A DNA stretch of 64,000 bases from Echinococcus granulosus. Lineage: Eukaryota; Platyhelminthes; Cestoda; Cyclophyllidea; Taeniidae. Every line of letters begins with the position of its first letter. Positions within the stretch are counted from its first letter, which is position 1. Of the stretch, positions 60,701 through 64,000 are shown in pieces. A program made the translations under genes and the position numbers. The notes under the pieces are model-generated. The model was not told the DNA's origin, made no database searches, and saw nothing but the letters and a program-made list of their open reading frames with translations. The stretch is from contig NW_020170381.1 in the NCBI RefSeq assembly GCF_000524195.1, positions 3,319,986 to 3,383,985 of the forward strand. The letters are read 5' to 3'.

Positions 60701-62650
60701 AGATGAAAAGAAACTGATTTTATGCGATTTTGTGACTGGACCAACGTATTTATAGTTTTGAATCGGCTGTAAGGGTAGAGTGGATTAGCGAAAGGTTATT
60801 TTAGTATTCACGACCCGCAAGCCGACACAAAATATAAATGTCAATAGTGGCGCGTCAAAGATGAAATATTTCCGAAATATAAGGTCACCGAAGTAAGGAG
60901 CTGGAAATGCTTTTGACGAAGTGGGAAGATTTTATAAACGCGAATTAAATATGCGGCCAAAAATGAGTCCCATTTCAAGAGAGGACGATCTTACCTATGA
61001 ATAGGCCAGAAATTTGCACTTTATGGCTTTTAGTTATTTTAATATCTATAGAAAACCATGCTATGTGAATACGAGGAATGGTTATGACAATAACATAAAT
61101 TGTCTTTTGTATGTAATTTCGTTTGGAGGACTATCATAGCTTTTGAGCTGAAAATAAGGCTTGCAGATGACAAAAAAATATTAAGTTATGCGTAGTTAAA
61201 TTTAAAGAAAACCCAACCGTTTGCATGAATCCTTGAAAAAGTAGTGAATTATTAATCCGTCCCAACTCGTCAAGTAGCTAGCACGAAAACGGTTCCAAAA
61301 CAAATTTCCTCTCCACGTATGCCGAAAACCGGGGTTACCTATTTATTTCAACAGGTTCTAGCACATTGAGCTCGGAGTTGGATTTTGTGACACCTAACAT
61401 TAGCGTTCAAGCTCAATTTTCCCAACATTCCGACATCATCACAAGTGTATGTTGGTATCAAGTTTACCCGCTGCTGAGAAGAGTCATAGGTTATCTCTTT
61501 AGCTAGTTCACTAATTTCAAAAGTAAAAATGATTAGTACACAATACAAACGCAGCGAATCCCACTTGGTGAATTTGGCAGACTAATACGCAACTAGATTG
61601 CCATCTGCATGAGGCAGTGCAAATCAAAGGGCTTTGGTCATCTGGAACGAGTAAGCTGTTCATGATGCAGTCAAGTACATGGAGAAAAATTTGTAATCAA
61701 AAGCTCTTCTTCCGATCACATCAAATTACCTATCAAACTAACATGAAGTACCAATACAACACTATCTAAGAAGGGCAACGTGTCTGTCTTCCGTTGTCTT
61801 CAGCTTGAATTCCACTAACGGCTATAATAAATCCTTCTCAAGGCCGAATAGCAGACATCCCATTATTTTGTTTATCTTATTGTGCTTGGGCTTGAATCAA
61901 CACACTTTAGGAATTTTTATGTATATTCTTATCCACAATAGTGATCAAACGGGTGGAGAGTAATCAGCCAAGAGTTGAAAGAAAGTCATACAAAAGTATA
62001 CCAATCAAAAAGTAAACACTTCCTATTGGTGTAGCCAAAAATAAAATTCCCGAGACGTGGTCATTAAAATCTTTCAAGCAGCGCTGGATACGGCACTCCA
62101 TAATGTACTCAAAGCCGTAATTGAAACTATAGCTACCAAGCCACTGTCAAGCCCTTTGTCAACATGGCAACGTAAACGCCCAGTTCATAAAAAAACCAGA
62201 AGGAGGGTGATTGTTAACGCAGAACCGGTAAACCAATGCGTCGTGGCTGAATAGCACCACTGAATTGTGTAAAAATGGGGCCTACCGACTGATTGGCTGA
62301 TTGTACTGCAGACGACGTGAACGTTGAGATGGTGGCATTGGCGGGGGCGGTGGATGTGGTCACTACCTTAGCAACATTAGAATCCGAGATGGTGCTGGAA
62401 TTGAGTGCCACGACTTTGGCGGAAGAGGGGGCGGAGGTAAGCGAGCAAATGCTCTCACATGTGGCTGCACCATCCGGAGGTCCTCGGCCGCCTTGTTGGC
62501 GCTGTTGCTGCTGCTGTGTCGACGCGGAGGTTTGAAGGCCAAAACGCGCCAGACGGATATCCCACGCGTCGTCGTAGGAGGGTCCGCTACGCCTTGACGA
62601 GGTCAATTTCTGGCCGACTTTCTCGAGGGCGGCAGAATTCTGCGTCGTGG
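43913..62650 (-). CDS. SHB: SHB/SHD/SHE/SHF-type SH2 adaptor, 5'-partial
   Basis: Six exons in transcript order: 62286-62650, 60083-60541, 56674-57223, 46795-47557, 45582-45701, 43913-44123. The phase is consistent throughout and gives 821 visible residues. This family consists of cytoplasmic adaptors that couple tyrosine-kinase receptors to downstream partners through a C-terminal SH2 domain, phosphotyrosine sites and Pro-rich stretches. Seen here are an early SYDDAWDIR motif resembling the family's YxxPWD/F-type sites, a glutamine run, Pro-rich segments (FPPPPPTP, LPPPPPV, PPSPPAIPPR) and a C-terminal SH2 (713 to about 805). The EEQPWFHG junction is typical of the family. The exon upstream of 62650 must end one base into a codon and was not found. 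The protein is longer than vertebrate SHB (about 509) because of low-complexity inserts. It could equally be the SHD, SHE or SHF orthologue. Confidence 0.85.
45702..46794 (-). other. SHB-like intron 4 (1.1 kb) with GC-rich tract
   Basis: Intron next to the first SH2 exon. It contains a GC-rich, alternating purine-pyrimidine stretch near 45878-45934 (see separate entry). The other open frames on both strands are by-products of that tract. Confidence 0.6.
45878..45934. repeat. Alternating purine-pyrimidine GC tract
   Basis: The run of CACACGCGCGCGGACACGC, then GCACGTGTGCATGCATGCAC, then GCACGCATG is nearly uninterrupted pur/pyr alternation with several palindromic GCATGC/GTGCAC units. Such tracts can adopt Z-DNA and tend to be length-variable. 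It lies in an intron. Confidence 0.7.
46795..47557 (-). CDS. SHB: SHB-like exon 4: long low-complexity spacer
   Basis: A 763 bp exon, open throughout, joining the Pro-rich half to the SH2 domain. It is rich in Ser, Gln, Pro and Arg, with poly-Ser (FFSSSSSN), QRRRQQNHYHH and several tyrosines (VYHGRH, FEYQTAP, AYMVWP). It is basic near the C-terminal end (TGRNRGKRAADL) and closes with VEEQP, which leads straight into WFHG of the SH2 exon. The acceptor is at 47558-47559 and the donor GTGAGT at 46794. No known domain was seen. The phase on both sides and the open 253 codons support it as coding. Confidence 0.78.
47558..56673 (-). other. SHB-like intron 3 (9.1 kb)
   Basis: The longest gene-free stretch. 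It has scattered frames of 60-125 codons on both strands (49167-49385 plus, 51384-51758 plus, 54801-55175 minus). None has a motif I recognise, and none was needed to keep the phase between the flanking exons. The frame at 54801-55175 is His/Cys/Ser-rich. I found no copy of the TRIM-like family here. A small alternative exon cannot be excluded. Confidence 0.5.
56674..57223 (-). CDS. SHB: SHB-like exon 3
   Basis: A 550 bp exon beginning PPITDLDGQPPVSE directly after an acceptor in ATATAG and ending in a GTGGGT donor. It is Ser/Arg/Ala-rich and presumably disordered. It contains PWERVAPATATAIDF, which resembles the PWEW-type region after a Tyr motif in SHB, and a basic RGRRRTTRSF patch. Coding status rests on 183 open codons and on phase agreement on both sides. 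Confidence 0.75.
57224..60082 (-). other. SHB-like intron 2 (2.9 kb)
   Basis: AT-rich intron with short frames. No repeat, RNA or domain was seen. Confidence 0.5.
60083..60541 (-). CDS. SHB: SHB-like exon 2: proline-rich segment
   Basis: A 459 bp exon in phase 0 at both ends. It contains WFPPPPPTPLHL, FLLNLPPPPPVTDL and PPSPPAIPPRDP. The last has a PxxPxR-type class II SH3-binding pattern. The segment is otherwise acidic and polar (EMDDDQKVTKVD). Proline-rich SH3 ligands N-terminal of the SH2 are known in SHB. It runs into exon 3 with another PP pair. Confidence 0.78.
60542..62285 (-). other. SHB-like intron 1 (1.7 kb)
   Basis: AT-rich intron between the exons at 62286 and 60541. Nothing recognisable was seen. 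Confidence 0.5.
62286..62650 (-). CDS. SHB: SHB-like first visible exon
   Basis: A 365 bp exon with acceptor TTCCAG at 62651 and a GTAGGC donor. The motif SGPSYDDAWDIRLARFG lies about 20 residues in and resembles the Tyr-acidic-Trp/Phe-Asp sites of the SHB family that become kinase targets. It is followed by QQQQQRQQ from a CAG-type run at about 62494-62517 and a Ser/Thr/Ala-rich tail. It starts two bases into a codon, so at least one more exon lies upstream. Confidence 0.72.
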
Positions 62651-64000
62651 CTGGAACGATGCATACAAACAACTTTTGGACTAGATGACGACACCCACTT
62701 TTATCACATAGCACGCGTTTATGCAGTTTGATATTCAGGACATTAGTGAAGCGATTTTAAAATCCCATGGGACTTATTTAAGACTTTGAACTGGTGATAG
62801 CACCGTCATAAAGGTAGATGCTTCTTAGAAGTGAAAAAAATAAATCAATTTTTGATGGCCAAAGCTAGCGTCGTGAAAGTTGTAGCAGATTGGCCCTGCA
62901 CGTCAGGCCTATTTAGTGTATGAAGAGAATCGAATACAAAGGTGAAGCATCTGCTGATTGCTTGCATAATTAGAGCCGAGTTTTGGAAGATGGGACAAGG
63001 AAAAACATATGGCTCATTCATATTTCCTACAAAGTCAAAAGCCGAGGACAGGCTTATACGATTTGAAGTTGCCAGGTGTGTGCACAGTTGGTCACTGTCT
63101 CAGAACTTTGACGTGGGAAGAAAGGCAGAATACGAAGGAGAAGGCTCAATAGCTGATGAAATGTGGCGCTTGAAATTACGATACCTTGAAAGAACTGAGC
63201 CTAAAACATCAGCAAAGTTGCAGAACTTAATGGAGCGAGAACGCCCAAGTCCAAATACATGTGTTATAGGATAAGATTTGAAGATTATCTCGCTATTTCG
63301 ACGTCTGACAAATATGAGTTGACAGGACACCTTTGTTAAAGTACCTGTTTGCAATTCAAACGATACAAAGTTCCCGAACCAACGAAAGGATACACCTAAA
63401 CTGCGCATGAAGTCGGTCTAATCAGCAATGCAAGTAGTCATGTCACCTCAGAATCACAAAAGGCAATCGCAAATGTGCAGGTTGTTCACACGAAGTCTGG
63501 AATGCAGTTGAAGATTTGTCTTTTTTTATTTGTACATGAGAAATAACCACCCCATGAGAGCCAGCCACGGCTGCAGACCATCACACATCAAGTGGGTCAG
63601 GGAACTATCCTTGGTCTGGTTCCCAAAACATATACTGAAGTGGTGAAAAAGTACGCTGGTGTGGTGGGTAGAATATCTTTTACTTACTTGAAGTTTTTTT
63701 CAAACATTCCAGCAGCACGGTACTATATGGGTTACCCAAAAGTACGCAAAGGGGTCAGGATATCATACAGGCTAGACAAATGGAAGGAAACGCTGTCTGC
63801 AAAGGTGTATTCAGAAATAAGATTAATAAAATTTAGGTACCCAATGGGATCGTGGTACGGAACATGGGTGACGAACGGCTTCGCCGAGTTATGATAAGGG
63901 TAGTTTTCCAACAATTTGATCTGGTATTGGCTGCTACAAGAGGCTGGTGAAAGGAGATGCATGAATAGGCACAGAAGCAAAGCAGTAACTCGGTATCAAT
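62651..64000. other. Right edge, no confident gene
   Basis: Should be intron or 5' region of the SHB-like gene. Plus-strand frames of 110 and 100 codons (62942-63274 and 63592-63894) are the longest here, but they carry no recognisable domain and no splice-phase support. Confidence 0.4.

Noticed and set aside
1..64000. CRISPR arrays, bacterial operons, riboswitches, spliced-leader RNA and tRNA genes
   Set aside because: No regularly spaced repeats, no Shine-Dalgarno-led gene runs, no leader-like motif and no A/B-box pair that could be supported by reading. The genes are clearly split by spliceosomal introns.

Overview
This is a eukaryotic, intron-rich, protein-coding window. It contains no operons, no tRNA or rRNA genes that I can see, and no bacterial or viral gene set. 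The protein families, the mix of very small introns (40-80 bp) with introns of several kb, the serine-, alanine- and glutamine-rich low-complexity inserts, and TRIM-like repeats together suggest a flatworm, most likely a tapeworm. That placement is an inference and was not tested by database search.

Four genes can be rebuilt exon by exon. In all four, splice sites and codon phase agree from one end to the other, apart from the two weak FERM-exon candidates. (1) Plus strand, 1397-16934: a FARP-type Rho-family exchange factor (FERM-adjacent linker, DH, PH1, PH2). Fifteen exons give 1,284 visible residues. The FERM domain lies mostly or wholly off the left edge, with two weak candidate exons at 900-1279. 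(2) Minus strand, 17649-31608: a complete RAD50 of 34 exons and about 1,359 residues, with Walker A, Q-loop, zinc hook, signature, Walker B and H-loop all visible. (3) Plus strand, 35176-40153: a complete MAN1B1-type ER class I alpha-1,2-mannosidase (GH47) of 7 exons and 532 residues, including a predicted N-terminal membrane anchor. (4) Minus strand, 43913-62650: an SHB/SHD/SHE/SHF-type SH2 adaptor. Six exons give 821 visible residues with a C-terminal SH2 domain; its 5' end is off or unrecognised at the right edge.

Layout: FARP and RAD50 are tail to tail, 714 bp apart. RAD50 and MAN1B1 are head to head, about 3.6 kb apart, with repeats between them. MAN1B1 and the SHB-like gene converge across about 3.8 kb. 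The four genes share no pathway: they cover Rho-GTPase signalling, DNA break repair, ER glycoprotein trimming and tyrosine-kinase signalling. This is ordinary animal gene order rather than a functional cluster.

The most notable non-genic item is a dispersed repeat family with at least five copies in the window. Two copies have direct terminal repeats of about 170-195 bp around a non-coding internal region of about 0.7 kb. One is a 5' fragment, and two are solo terminal repeats in opposite orientation. This is the architecture of a terminal-repeat retrotransposon in miniature (TRIM). A 100-N assembly gap falls inside one copy.
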